From Hyalella azteca (lineage: Eukaryota > Arthropoda > Malacostraca > Amphipoda > Hyalellidae), in the NCBI RefSeq assembly GCF_000764305.2, contig NW_025942347.1, positions 620,001-684,000 on the forward strand: 64,000 bases of DNA. The letters run 5' to 3'. The position numbers and the translations under genes are program-made. Below the pieces are notes generated by a model that saw only the letters and a list, made by a program, of their open reading frames with translations, was not told where the DNA came from and did no database searches. Below, one piece after another: positions 33,446-43,154 of the stretch (positions within the stretch are counted from its first letter, which is position 1; the number at the start of each line of letters is the position of its first letter).

Positions 33446-33722
33446 AATGCAGCACTGAACATGCATCGTGCTGCGCTGAACGTGTATAATGCAGCGCTGA
33501 ACATGCATAATGCAGCGTTGAACACGTATAGTGCTGCGCTGAACATGCATAATGCAGCGCTGAACATGTAATGCAGCTGTCTCTTATACACATCTAGATG
33601 TGTATAAGAGACAGATGCAGCGCTGAACATGTATAATGCAGCGCTGAACATGTATAATGCAGCGCTGAACATGTATAATGCAGCGCTGAACATGTATTAT
33701 GCAGCGCTGAACATGTATAACA
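33446..33722. repeat. 21-bp minisatellite, interrupted by an adapter
   Basis: About 11 copies of AATGCAGCGCTGAACATGTA plus T. Each holds the palindrome AGCGCT. Copies left of 33577 are more variable than those right of 33614. The array is split by the artificial 38-bp adapter junction. Confidence 0.93.
33577..33614. other. Nextera mate-pair junction adapter (artefact)
   Basis: The 19-bp Tn5 mosaic-end sequence CTGTCTCTTATACACATCT is followed immediately by its reverse complement. This is the circularisation junction of Illumina Nextera mate-pair libraries, not genomic DNA. Its minus-strand translation gives the well-known contaminant peptide VSYTHLDVYKRQ. The same array lies on both sides, so the join may still be locally correct, but copy number here is unreliable. 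Confidence 0.98.
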
Positions 33723-33815
33723 TATTGCATGTAGCGAGACTCGTATGACTCGCAATTACATGTAGCTAATTAGCATGCAACATAATTGAACTGTTGCTAC
33801 TGCGCTGCAATCTAA

Positions 33816-34099
33816 GGGTACGCACACAGTGAAAGCAGGTTGCCAGCGTGCTGGTTACCTGCTCAGACTGGCGTCTGAAACCATAGAATACAGAAGCCTA
33901 TTCGTACAGGTTTTCACTGTGAACACTTACATTATTATCCTATGTTCATTCTTGTGGCAGGTTGAAACCATAGCATACAGAAGCCTATTCGTACAGGTTT
34001 TCACTGTGAACACTTACATTATTATCCTATGTTCATTCTTGTGGCAGGTTGGAGCAGGTTGCCCGCGCGGGCAAACCTGCTTTCACTGTGTGCGTACCC
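33816..34099. mobile_element. PIF/Harbinger (Tourist)-type MITE, TAA duplications
   Basis: The element is 284 bp, starts GGGTACGCACACAGTGAAAG and ends with the perfect inverse. TAA is present on both sides (33813-33815, 34100-34102). GGG...CCC ends with a 3-bp TWA target duplication are the PIF/Harbinger pattern. The terminal inverted repeats are at least 25 bp and identical. The interior carries an 87-bp direct duplication. No transposase frame is present. Confidence 0.88.
33877..34050. repeat. 87-bp direct duplication inside the MITE
   Basis: GAAACCATAGAATACAGAAG begins copies at 33877 and 33964. The two 87-bp copies differ at one base (GAATAC/GCATAC). They encode part of a 114-codon frame with no recognised function. 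Confidence 0.95.
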
Positions 34100-34102
34100 T
34101 AA

Positions 34103-35420
34103 TGCTAAAAAGCTTGTGGTTACTGCGCATCATGGCTGCTGGTTGGTGTGGGTTAAAAGTGAATATAGTATAATATACTATAATTTTATACAATATACGT
34201 ATTATAACATAATATTATAGTTATCATTATATTAATATAATATAATAAATATTTTACTGCATAATTTGATTGCAAAGCAAATGACGTTAATTGTAAACGC
34301 GTATGTTTGAAAGCGTCCTAGCTTGAAATCATTTGAAATATATTTTTAAGTTTTTGTACAAATTATCCATAATCTTTGGAGCCTCGATGTAAGCATTTTA
34401 GCTGCATTGCTTCTTACCTTTTTTTCTCTTTGAAATTTCAGGGTATCATCAACCAGCAATGATAAAGAAAAGATACGGGATAATATTATTGGTTGAATGC
34501 TATAACATTTGTTACAGTATAGATATGATGTTTAAGTATAGTAGTATTATATAATGATTATTATATTGTGATTAATATAAAATTATAATGTACCATAATT
34601 AATGTCTCAATAATTTATATCGCGTTGTCCCTAATGGAAACTCTTTTAGTATTGAAAAAAAATCGTTGAAAGCAAATGCGGATTTAAAAACTTTGATATC
34701 CATGTTCCATGGAATATTTAATCGCGTTACTTGCACTCTAATGCTGAAGCAATATAACGTTACAATGAATACCTGAAGCTAATAATGCGCAATGTTTCTA
34801 ATTAATCGGTAATGTACATTTTATTGCACACGTGCTCTATTTTGGTTCATTTATATGTTTCTCAATTAATTTTACAATCGTGAGTATGGATTTAATGTTC
34901 AGCAATTTGGAACGGAAATGGCCCCCTTAAGATTGCTTGGTATTGGTTTTACGAGAATTGGTGTGTAAATGAGCGCTTCATGGCAAGCTTGAATTCTCCT
35001 CGTAATTTGCAGAGGTGATAATGAATTGTACAGGTTGCAATGAACTGCCTGCTCATCCTGCTGCTGCTATCTTCACATTGTTAACCTTTCTCTATGAAAT
35101 GTATTAGTAACTTTTGGCTTTGTGCTTCTCGATGCATTTACCAATATTTTACTTTACATGTACACATTTAAGCTCTATAGTGCTTCCCACTTAGATTATA
35201 TGTTGAAGGAAAAATATAACTAATTTTTAGCGAAAAGTTCAAACAATTCGTCCATTTAAAGATTTAAAGCACACATTCAAATTTTATTATCTTCATTTGC
35301 CGTTATAAAACTTTTTCTCCCGACATTTAATTATCCTACGAAGCGGCGAATCTTAATTTAAATTCCTTAGGTTTGACTAACTTGCTTTTAATTTGATGCA
35401 TCCCAGTCCGCTGCCTGCAA
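34103..35420. other. AT-rich sequence, one acceptor-like site
   Basis: The stretch 34160-34260 is extremely AT-rich (TATAATATAC words). A strong pyrimidine tract and AAATTTCAG end at 34441, followed by 17 open codons (VSSTSNDKEKIRDNIIG) and a stop. This could be a short terminal exon but is unsupported otherwise. Confidence 0.4.
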
Positions 35421-35868
35421 ATAACTCACCGTTCCAAACGTCTAATTTGAAGCGCGGCTGCGAGATCCCGTAGGTTTTGTGGCACGCGTCACCGGTCGGA
35501 TTTCTGTGCCGGAGCTAAAACGTGTTTGAGTGTCGGTTGGCTATGCTAGGAACGCTTGATTGAGGCCACCGTCGACCGATTGAATCCGTAGCGTTCGTGT
35601 GGCAAACTGGAATGTTGGCACAACCCTCACGAATTTAGATTGTACGAACGTGTCGAATAACATTCGCCTGACGCCAGCTATTGCTCGCACGTCCAGCCGT
35701 TTGTTTGCACTTCGGATGTGTGCCTTGAAGGATCTCTGTAGTTTCCGCAGTTGCAACGTTGAATTGTTTTCCGGAACCACTGATGAAGTACCCGGAATCC
35801 GGTGTCTTTTATATAGATCTTGGCCGATTACTGTATTTCGTCAGCAGGTATTCAAGGGGTATTTTTGA
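35421..35868. other. GC-richer block, open on both strands
   Basis: A 79-codon minus frame (35541-35780) and an 89-codon plus frame (35599-35868) overlap. Both have mixed, protein-like composition. Neither is recognised, and one is necessarily a shadow of the other if either is real. The minus-strand promoter-like signal just upstream favours minus transcription. Confidence 0.3.
35781..35815 (-). promoter_or_regulatory. Candidate TATA plus initiator promoter
   Basis: On the minus strand TATATAAAAG (35815 down to 35806) is followed by CTTCATCAGT. An initiator A at 35784 is 31 nt, or at 35781 (TCAGT, the arthropod Inr) 34 nt, from the TATA start. The first downstream ATG that reads on has a GTGAGG donor 33 nt later, the layout of a short first coding exon. 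It is a motif match only. Confidence 0.22.
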
Positions 35869-36789
35869 GTATTAGCTATGACCGCCAACATTGCGCTAGT
35901 AACATGACTCTGCTTAGTATTTGTATATGATGTAAACTATAGAGCGATATACAGACGTCTGTTGAGCGCAGTCTATCAAGGAGTCGGGAAGTGCAAATTT
36001 CAAGTGTTAACTTTCTCATGATATTAGATGCACTATAACTGCATGCCTACGGATTGTGATTACGCAATCTAAACATAGTTCATTCGTAATGAACGCATAT
36101 ATTTGATCTAATTTGCGCAATGCGTTTCATTATAAATAACACTTATTGCAAAACAAGTCTTCATAAGACACGTGTCATTGTAGAAAAATTAACTGTTTCT
36201 CTTCTCACATTTCTGTCATGCATGCCACTTGTTAAGCTTAGCCTCAAATCAAACTTATGTGGTTTATGTTCACTTATGTCATTTATGTATCGACGAAGAG
36301 CTCTTCTCAGAATTTTATTTATCTTATTCAAATTGCCCTAATTTCGAAACACTAGATCCTCGAATAAAGTTCACTTTTGCTAAAAAATTACTTTCAACAA
36401 TAATTTCATCACCTTTAGTAATCAATCAGTTGTCAATTTTTCATTATCTTTTTAATAAACTTACTTACTTCTCTGCCTTTATCGTTTTCCCATTTAACTC
36501 GATCGGTCAGACTAATTTTGTCAGAATTTCTAGCTAGATTATAATGATGTTAGCATGCGCGTTGTACTATGTGCATTTTTTTAAAGAATAATCTCGTTTA
36601 CTCGATTGAATTTATCCTCCTCTAACAGTTCCGGTAACATTTTCGTTTCGAAATATCCCAATGACATTCTGATGTCAAGATGAATATTATTTCGAGAGCT
36701 GCGTTTCTCGATGCAATTGCAAAATGTTGATGACATCCGCGTCCATAATACTGGCTTTGTGTAGCAATGTTGCTTCAGTTTTCTGTTTC
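35869..36789. other. AT-rich sequence, no recognised gene
   Basis: Frames of 73, 102 and 84 codons (36120-36835, both strands) are unrecognised. Confidence 0.45.
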
Positions 36790-37024
36790 TTACCGAATGA
36801 CATTTTATTGCAGTGCGACGTTTCGAATATATCAATATTCATTATCAAGCAAGTGAACAGTTATTACAACGCTAAAAATTGAAATTTGGACATGACATAA
36901 GTTCTGTATGAACTTATGTCATGTCCAAATTTCAATTTTTAGCGTTGTAATAACTGTTCACTTGCTTGATAATGAATATTGATATATTCGAAACGTCGCA
37001 CTGCAATAAAATATCATTCGGTAA
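36790..37024. repeat. Large palindrome: 115-bp arms, 5-nt centre
   Basis: The arms 36790-36904 and 36910-37024 are reverse complements with a single mismatch, around the centre TGTAT. The ends read TTACCGAATG and CATTCGGTAA. Beyond them the flanks do not pair, and I see no clear target duplication. If transcribed it would form a nearly perfect 115-bp double-stranded hairpin. It could be a fold-back element, an endogenous hairpin-RNA locus, or a chimeric inversion made during library amplification. Confidence 0.95.
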
Positions 37025-38009
37025 TCTACTTTTTGATCTCCAAGCTCCAGCTAGAAATTTCGTTCGGCTTATCGAAAAGAACAATAAGAAAATCGTAAAT
37101 AAAAAGTACGCTCTGGTTTTCTGTTTCTGTGTATGACCGCAAAGAAAACGAGAGCCTGGAAACACGAATTGCACAGCGACATTTCTGCGGACACTTCCGT
37201 CGCTTGGTATGAATTACGGAGCAGTGCTGCCAGCGGGTGGTCATTGTACTAGGAGATAATCCATTGTATCGTGCTGAGAACACTCGCAATCAAATGTACA
37301 TTTTCTTCTTGAAAAATATTGGACTCGCCGGGAAAAATATTCGGTGTCTCCATTGTGTCGGGAAACAATTTTGTTGCTTTAGCTTTAGTCTTGTCTTATA
37401 ATCAAACTTACATGCTGCCTGTACATATGTTTCTTGAGCCATAATGAAGACGACTCGACGTCGTTAAAAAATAATTATTGCATACATCATAGGCATGGAA
37501 AATGTGGAATTTATCACTATAAACTTCACCTCCATATTATTCGTTGAAGACATGTCATTGATGTAGCGGAATATAATCTCGCATGCACGATGCTGGAATA
37601 AATTGAAATTTGCACTGTATTTCCGAAAGAAAATACTTCAAAGAGAAATAAAGAAAATAATCCTTGTTTCTTTGTGGAAAAATTCAAGAGAGCAAATCGA
37701 AGTAGAATAATCAATGGTAAATACTCGTTTCGTTCGTGGAAAGCGAAAGCGATTACTTAAGTGTAAAATTTCTTGTAGTGAAGAAATTTGTTTAAAAATT
37801 ATAACAATAACGTGAGTGTGTAGTCAGTAGCGAGTAAATTTTGCTTCCTAGATAAAAAAATAGCGAGTATTCTACGATTGATGGATTTTTAGATCAACAG
37901 AGAAAATCGAGTAGCTCGCTAGTAAATACACGTTTTCTGTAGTAGTCGAGTTGCTCGGGAATAGATACTTTATTCTGGAATAGTTCTGTTAAAATATAAT
38001 GCACAGCCG
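37025..38009. other. AT-rich sequence, no recognised gene
   Basis: Minus-strand frames of 80-87 codons at 36932-37289 and 62 codons at 37526-37714 are unrecognised. Short GAGTAGCTCG words repeat at about 37900-37960. Confidence 0.45.
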
Positions 38010-38360
38010 TGGGTAGATCATCAGCTGGAGGTAGACTATGGGTAGATCATCAGCTGGAGGTAGACTATGGGTAGATCATCAGCTGGAGGTAGACTATGGG
38101 TAGATCATCAGCTGGAGGTAGACTATGGGTAGATCATCAGCTGGAGGTAGACTATGGGTAGATCATCAGCTGGAGGTAGACTATGGGTAGATCATCAGCT
38201 GGATGTAGAATAGCTGTGGGTAGATCATCAGCTGGAGGTAGACTATTGGTAGATCATCAGCTAGAGGTAGAATATGGGTATATCACCATGCTGGATGTAG
38301 ACTATGTGTAGATCATAAGCTGAATGTAGACTATGGGTAGATCATCAGCTAGAGGTAGAG
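38010..38360. repeat. 29-bp minisatellite, 12 copies
   Basis: The unit is GGGTAGATCATCAGCTGGAG plus GTAGACTAT. The first seven copies are identical or nearly so; the last five are diverged. Confidence 0.97.
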
Positions 38361-38555
38361 TCAATCTACAGGTGCGCCTTTACTATGGAATCAACCTAAC
38401 ACTATCGCACTCGCCTCATCGCTGTTTGAGGTTCATTTAAATACATGAGATTCTTGAGTGGCTTGCGCAACTACAAGCGTGTTTCTTCGGTCCGTTTCGA
38501 GCTCGACTTTTTTCCCTGAAAATTGCTTGATAAAAACACGCTACAAATTGAGGCA
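38361..38555. other. Spacer
   Basis: Single-copy spacer with no feature seen. Confidence 0.5.
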
Positions 38556-38710
38556 TTTTTAGCGCATTTTCTCATTTATGGAAAAAAATGCACTTTTGTG
38601 CTCGTCATGTCCGTCTGTCCGTCCGTCTGTCCGTCCGTCCGTGACCTCAAGTTTTCGTCGACGAGAAAATGCGCTCTATGTCATTCACTGCAGTGAGTAC
38701 TGAGTTATAT
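38556..38710 (+). mobile_element. Helentron-like non-autonomous element, copy 4
   Basis: Both sub-terminal inverted repeats are intact. The 3' palindrome is nearly intact (ATTCACTGCAGTGAGT). The GTCC/GTCT tract is long. It begins after GGCA in a T run and ends GAGTTATAT then TTTTT. Confidence 0.86.
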
Positions 38711-40375
38711 TTTTTGATATTCCAACCGGGGATTTTACTCATCGTTTACTTTAAATATGCTTATTATTTTTCCAGTGCCTCTCCTCTACATTGATTTTTC
38801 TCGATTTTTTAGAATTCTCGTTCAAAGATTTTTTTTTTCTCAAAACTAGCCTAGAACGCTGTTTTTATATTTTACAACAAATTATTAGTCGTCGCGTTTT
38901 TCGCTCTGATTTCTCGATTGTTCTATTTTATTGTTTGCGCCTATTCTTCACGTAAATAGTAATCGAAGAACAAAATTTTAGAATAACATTTTAGAGTACT
39001 ACTTATTAAATTATGCATCTTTTATAAATAATATTTTTCTGATTGATTGATTGTTCTGTACTTTTCATTCAATTTTATATTCATTTTAGATTCCTGAGAA
39101 ATTACATTTGTTTACTTATTTTTAGTTTTCAGAATGTGCTCAAAACAAGTTAGTGGATATCGTTTTCCTATTTCGTTCGTCATATTTGGTTTGCTGATGT
39201 CCTTAAGAATTTACCAGTAAGGTATGCTTATATATGACCTTGGTATGCTTAATTATGTCCTTAATTAAGAATTAACCTGTATGGTATGCTTTTGTCCTTG
39301 GTGTGTATATGTCCTTAAGAATTGGTATGCTTAAGTCCTCAAGAATTTACCTTTATATGCAGTTCATGTAGCGAATTTGTCGTCCTCGGTAATACAGGGA
39401 GGAAGTTAACCCTACGTTCCCCGAGAACCGAATTTTCACGAGGTAGTTCGTGATCCGAATACATTGATTTTACCTAAGATTCTAACAAGGCTCATAAGAT
39501 ACATGAGATTCTATTGTGCGACACGGGTAAAAATTCTTCAACGAATTCTGCTAATAAGCGATGCTAATAGTAAGATTAGGAAGTATTCAATGAAAGGAAG
39601 GATTCAAAACCCACATACTGACCAACACATATTTCGAGATGAGTGAAAGATTCCTTTTTAAAAATTAAAATAAATATAATTTGCGTTCCAAAAAACCTAA
39701 CCACTATCTAAAGAAAGCAGCCATCGTAGTTTAAATAATTAATATTCACCAATAACGGTCAGGTATTGGCATCAAGTCGCTACTCGTAATCCGAAGTTGA
39801 ATTTCAATAAGAGAGTGCAGCGCTGAAGGGTCCACTACAGTGGCTCTTTAGACCTAATAAAAGTTTGAAGTGAACTAATGGAGGGGAAGTGAAGTGTTTG
39901 AAGCGCCGGCCTCTTTTTGACGCATTTTGGTGACGCTTTCTTCTTTTTTACTTTTATTTGACGGATGCCAGCTTTCATGTCATTTTGTTTTATTTGTTTT
40001 GTATTCTCTAACTAATATTATAGCTGCTCAATTCCCATATGCTGCGTTTATGATGGCTACTTCCCAAAAAATAACCTTGCATTATTCACTAGCCTGTCCA
40101 ATCTTCTCAATTTTTAATATATTGGAATTTGTTAAAACTCTGCCTTTGATTTTTTATCGATGGACTTGCTTTTTCTTCATTTATTTTCTTGCCACGTCGA
40201 GTATTTTTCCAAGCGCCAGATTTTTAATGCCAAGAAATTCATTTATTTATACATTTGAACTTAACACGTCCTTCTGGTCAAATATTAACGTAATTTGTTG
40301 AACAATATTCAATGAACGTGCATTTGTGAACTTGCGAGTTAATTGAATAAGTAAATAAATATTTCCTGTGCAAAA
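38711..40375. other. AT-rich sequence, no recognised gene
   Basis: Degenerate TTGGTATGCTTA-TGTCCTTAAGAATT words repeat at 39190-39350. A 124-codon plus frame (39927-40301) is Phe-rich with hydrophobic stretches; it derives from T-rich DNA and is not recognised. Confidence 0.45.
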
Positions 40376-40468
40376 TATGCGTTCGTCCAGCTCTGTGGAA
40401 TATGCGTTCGTCCAGCTCTGTGGAATATACGTTCGTCCAGCTCTGTGGAATATACGTTCGTCCAGCTC
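40376..40468. repeat. 25-bp minisatellite, about 3.7 copies, cut by adapter
   Basis: The unit is ATATGCGTTCGTCCAGCTCT plus GTGGA. The array ends abruptly at the adapter and does not resume on the other side. Confidence 0.94.
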
Positions 40469-40506
40469 CTGTCTCTTATACACATCTAGATGTGTATAAG
40501 AGACAG
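40469..40506. other. Nextera mate-pair junction adapter (artefact)
   Basis: The same 38-bp adapter as at 33577. Here the repeats on its two sides are unrelated and an ambiguous base N follows at 40512. The flanks may therefore come from two genomic places joined by a mate-pair read. Its translation gives the MCIRDR contaminant signature. Confidence 0.98.
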
Positions 40507-40905
40507 GTACANCGCGTATTTATACGCTTCACTCACCGGCGCGCATTTATGCGCTTCACTCACTGACGCGCATTTATACGCTTCACTCACTGTGCGCATT
40601 TATACGCTTCACTCACCGGCGCGCATTTATACGCTTCTCTCACCGGCGCGCATTTATACGCTTCACTCACCGGCGCGTATTTATACGCTTCACTCACCGG
40701 CGCGCATTTATGCGCTTCACTCACTGACGCGCATTTATACGCTTCACTCACTGTGCGCATTTATACGCTTCACTCACCGGCGCGCATTTATACGCTTCTC
40801 TCACCGGCGCGCATTTATACGCTTCACTCACCGGCGCGTATTTATACGCTTCACTCACCGGCGCGCATTTATGCGCTTCACTCACTGACGCGCATTTATA
40901 CGCTG
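40507..40905. repeat. 27-bp minisatellite with 161-bp higher-order period
   Basis: About 15 monomers of the type GCGCATTTATACGCTTCACT plus CACCGGC. The variant CGCGCATTTATGCGCTTCAC starts at 40540, 40701 and 40862. That is exactly 161 bp apart, and the six monomers between match in order. Either a real higher-order repeat or repeated gap-filling of the same read. Confidence 0.93.
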
Positions 40906-42122
40906 CTCACACCTTCGCATTTTCTGCGTAATCTCCATCACCAGGAGCCGGAATTAGGCAAATGCATCCGCACATAGAGGGCTCGTGCAGATTTCGTCGC
41001 GCCCTGGGCATGTTTATGCGCAGACTGTAATTAAATTATGTCATAAAACTCGGCGGTGTCGGTGTCAGTCTTAATTATAAGCCGCCGGCCGCAACATTCT
41101 TGTTATTTCAGCAGCGTGCCATTCTTTGCCTCGCGCGCGCCATTTTCTGGCAAACACCTCGGGACTCGCATTTTTATTTCAATTTCCGAGTTCCATAAAT
41201 TTTTTAACTGGATTTTATCTATCCTCTCTGCTTTGAGTTGAAGTCTTTTGTCCGTGAAGTTTTATAATTTTAAGTTGCATAATTTTTTGTTTAGAAATTT
41301 GGGGTTTAATGAACTAGAATGTTTTTCTTTTGTACAACGATGGTATATATAATTTTCTTCGGTTATTTTTTTTTTTTTTTTTTTGTAGGCCTCCCACATT
41401 CTTGTCTCGTTGGACTGACGCATGATTCCTGTTAAATTTAAGAGCCACAAATAAATGCGCTGGTTATTCGCCCATTGCACTTGGATGATGTCTTAACAAT
41501 TTCTTATTTATCAATTGTTTTTGAGTCGTAGACAATTTACCCCGATATCATAGCTTATTCTAGGGAAGTAGCTGCGAGTTTTCATACACTTCATAGTAAA
41601 TTGTGGTATCTTAGGATTGTTCCCTTGTATCTTTAATCCTCATTAATATTCAGCATTCAGTCAACTGTTCTATCCACTGCAGAGGCTTTCTCATATTCAA
41701 GTAATTATTTTTTAATTAAATTCTGTCTGCCTCGCGTTATTTTTATTCAGGCAAACTTCATTTAAATATGTAAATAGACATGCATCTTCAGCAATATTTA
41801 TTAATAAATACCATTCTAGCTTTCCTGTACGTATAATTTTTGTTAAAGAGACACGAGTCTCCTCAAAACCCACGTTTGGTCTCCTGTCGCCATTTTGCCT
41901 GTATTTTCTGGACGGAAATTGTGAACATTTTGAGCAGCTCGACGGATGAATTTCCCTCGTGAAGGATTATCCTCTGCGGGCAATCGTGTATCCCAGGATA
42001 ATGGGGGAGAGGGGTGCGAGGGGACAAGTTTTTCGGGCAAGACTCAGGGTGAGTTTGATGGTTTGATGTTTCAACAACATTTTGTTGATATTTACATTTT
42101 GATATTAACATTTTGTTGATAG
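40906..42122. other. Mixed sequence, T19 tract, no recognised gene
   Basis: A run of 19 T at 41366-41384 is followed by GTAG, so it could be an acceptor on plus. On minus it could be the poly(A) tail of a retroposed fragment ending GGAGGCCTAC. The segment 41840-42045 is GC-richer, open in three frames, and ends at a CTCAGG|GTGAGT donor consensus (42038), so a plus-strand exon there is possible but no frame can be preferred. Confidence 0.4.
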
Positions 42123-42337
42123 TTCAACGAAATGTATGCTGTGCATACAACGAAATGCATGCTGTGCATACAACGAAATGTATGCTGTGCTTACAACGAA
42201 ATGTATGCTGCCCATACAACGAAATGTATGCTGTGCATACAACAAAATGTATGCTGTGCATACAACGGAATGTATGCTGTGCATACAAAGAAATGTATGC
42301 TGTGCATACAACGAAATTTATGCTATGCATACAACGA
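42123..42337. repeat. 23-bp minisatellite, about 9 copies
   Basis: The unit is ACGAAATGTATGCTGTGCAT plus ACA. It ends at an N (42338). Confidence 0.96.
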
Positions 42338-42338
42338 N

Positions 42339-42512
42339 CGTGCTTGTGTTTGCAGACCGTGCTTGTGTTTGCAGACCGTGCTTGTAATTGCAGACCGTGC
42401 CTGTGTTTGCAGACCGTGCTTGTGTTTGCAGACCGTGCTTGTATTTGCAGACCGTGCCTGTGTTTGCAGACCGTGCCTGTGTTTACAGACCGTGCCCGTG
42501 TTTGCAGACCGT
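42339..42512. repeat. 19-bp minisatellite, about 9 copies
   Basis: The unit is GCTTGTGTTTGCAGACCGT. It begins directly after the N at 42338 without any spacer from the 23-bp array, so the junction may be an assembly join. Confidence 0.96.
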
Positions 42513-42920
42513 TCTTCTCTAATATCTCCAGCCCCGCTGCCAGCGGTCACCTCTCATAGCCCCGGTAATTACGCTCGTGTTCTCTAATTAAGCGCTGGAT
42601 GAATAATTTCGCCCGTACGCCACTATGCGGTGAATTTCACACTGACAAAATTTTGACCTTTGAGGGTTCATTGTGTAATGTTATTGTGAAGCTGCAATGA
42701 TCATATCTTATACTTCTTTGAGTTCTTGTCATGTTGGTTGGACTTAAAATAAAATATTGCCAGAGAATGCAAGATATTCGGATTTTCAAATGATATGTCT
42801 TCAATGTGTTCAAATTTTCTAACTCGAAGTTAAATTAGTTAGTGTTTCTGTGGTGCATGGATGTTAAACTTTAATTAAATGACATTAAGTGTAAGCGCCC
42901 GGCAATGATGCTCTTATGTA
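42513..42920. other. AT-rich sequence, no feature seen
   Basis: No gene or repeat was found before the TA-CAGGGTG terminus at 42919. Confidence 0.5.
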
Positions 42921-43154
42921 CAGGGTGATTCACGAAAATTTCCTGATTTGAAAACTCAATAAACAAAGAACTAGTAAAATACCATTATAATATAAATGTT
43001 ATTAAAAAAAGCCATTACCTGAATTTTTCACTTCGTTTTAAAAATGATATCGGACAAATGACCAATCGACTCGAAGAAAAGTTCCTGCTTGCAGGATTCG
43101 AACTCCGATACCCCGCGCGCCAAGCCAAGCTTCTACAGTTGAGCCATCGGAGAG
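42921..43154. mobile_element. Transposon end with tRNA-like sequence, boundaries unclear
   Basis: TA-CAGGGTGATTCACGAAAAT at 42919 looks like the left terminus of a TA-inserting element, the same first seven bases as at 13947 and 20759. I find no matching right end nearby. Inside, the minus strand from 43154 to 43089 is tRNA-like: ATGGCTCAACTGTAGAAGC resembles box A and the D-arm, and GAGTTCGAATCCTGC resembles box B. The T-arm does not pair well, so it is a degenerate or SINE-like tRNA relic rather than a functional tRNA gene. Confidence 0.45.

Noticed and set aside
33400..33693. 97-codon minus ORF containing VSYTHLDVYKRQ
   Set aside because: The distinctive peptide is the translated sequencing adapter; the rest is minisatellite.
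40490..40888. 132-codon plus ORF starting MCIRDR
   Set aside because: It starts within the adapter and continues through a 27-bp array and an N.
41366..41384. T19 tract as proof of a retroposed gene on the minus strand
   Set aside because: No target duplication and no recognisable gene next to it; it may equally be a polypyrimidine tract or simple repeat.
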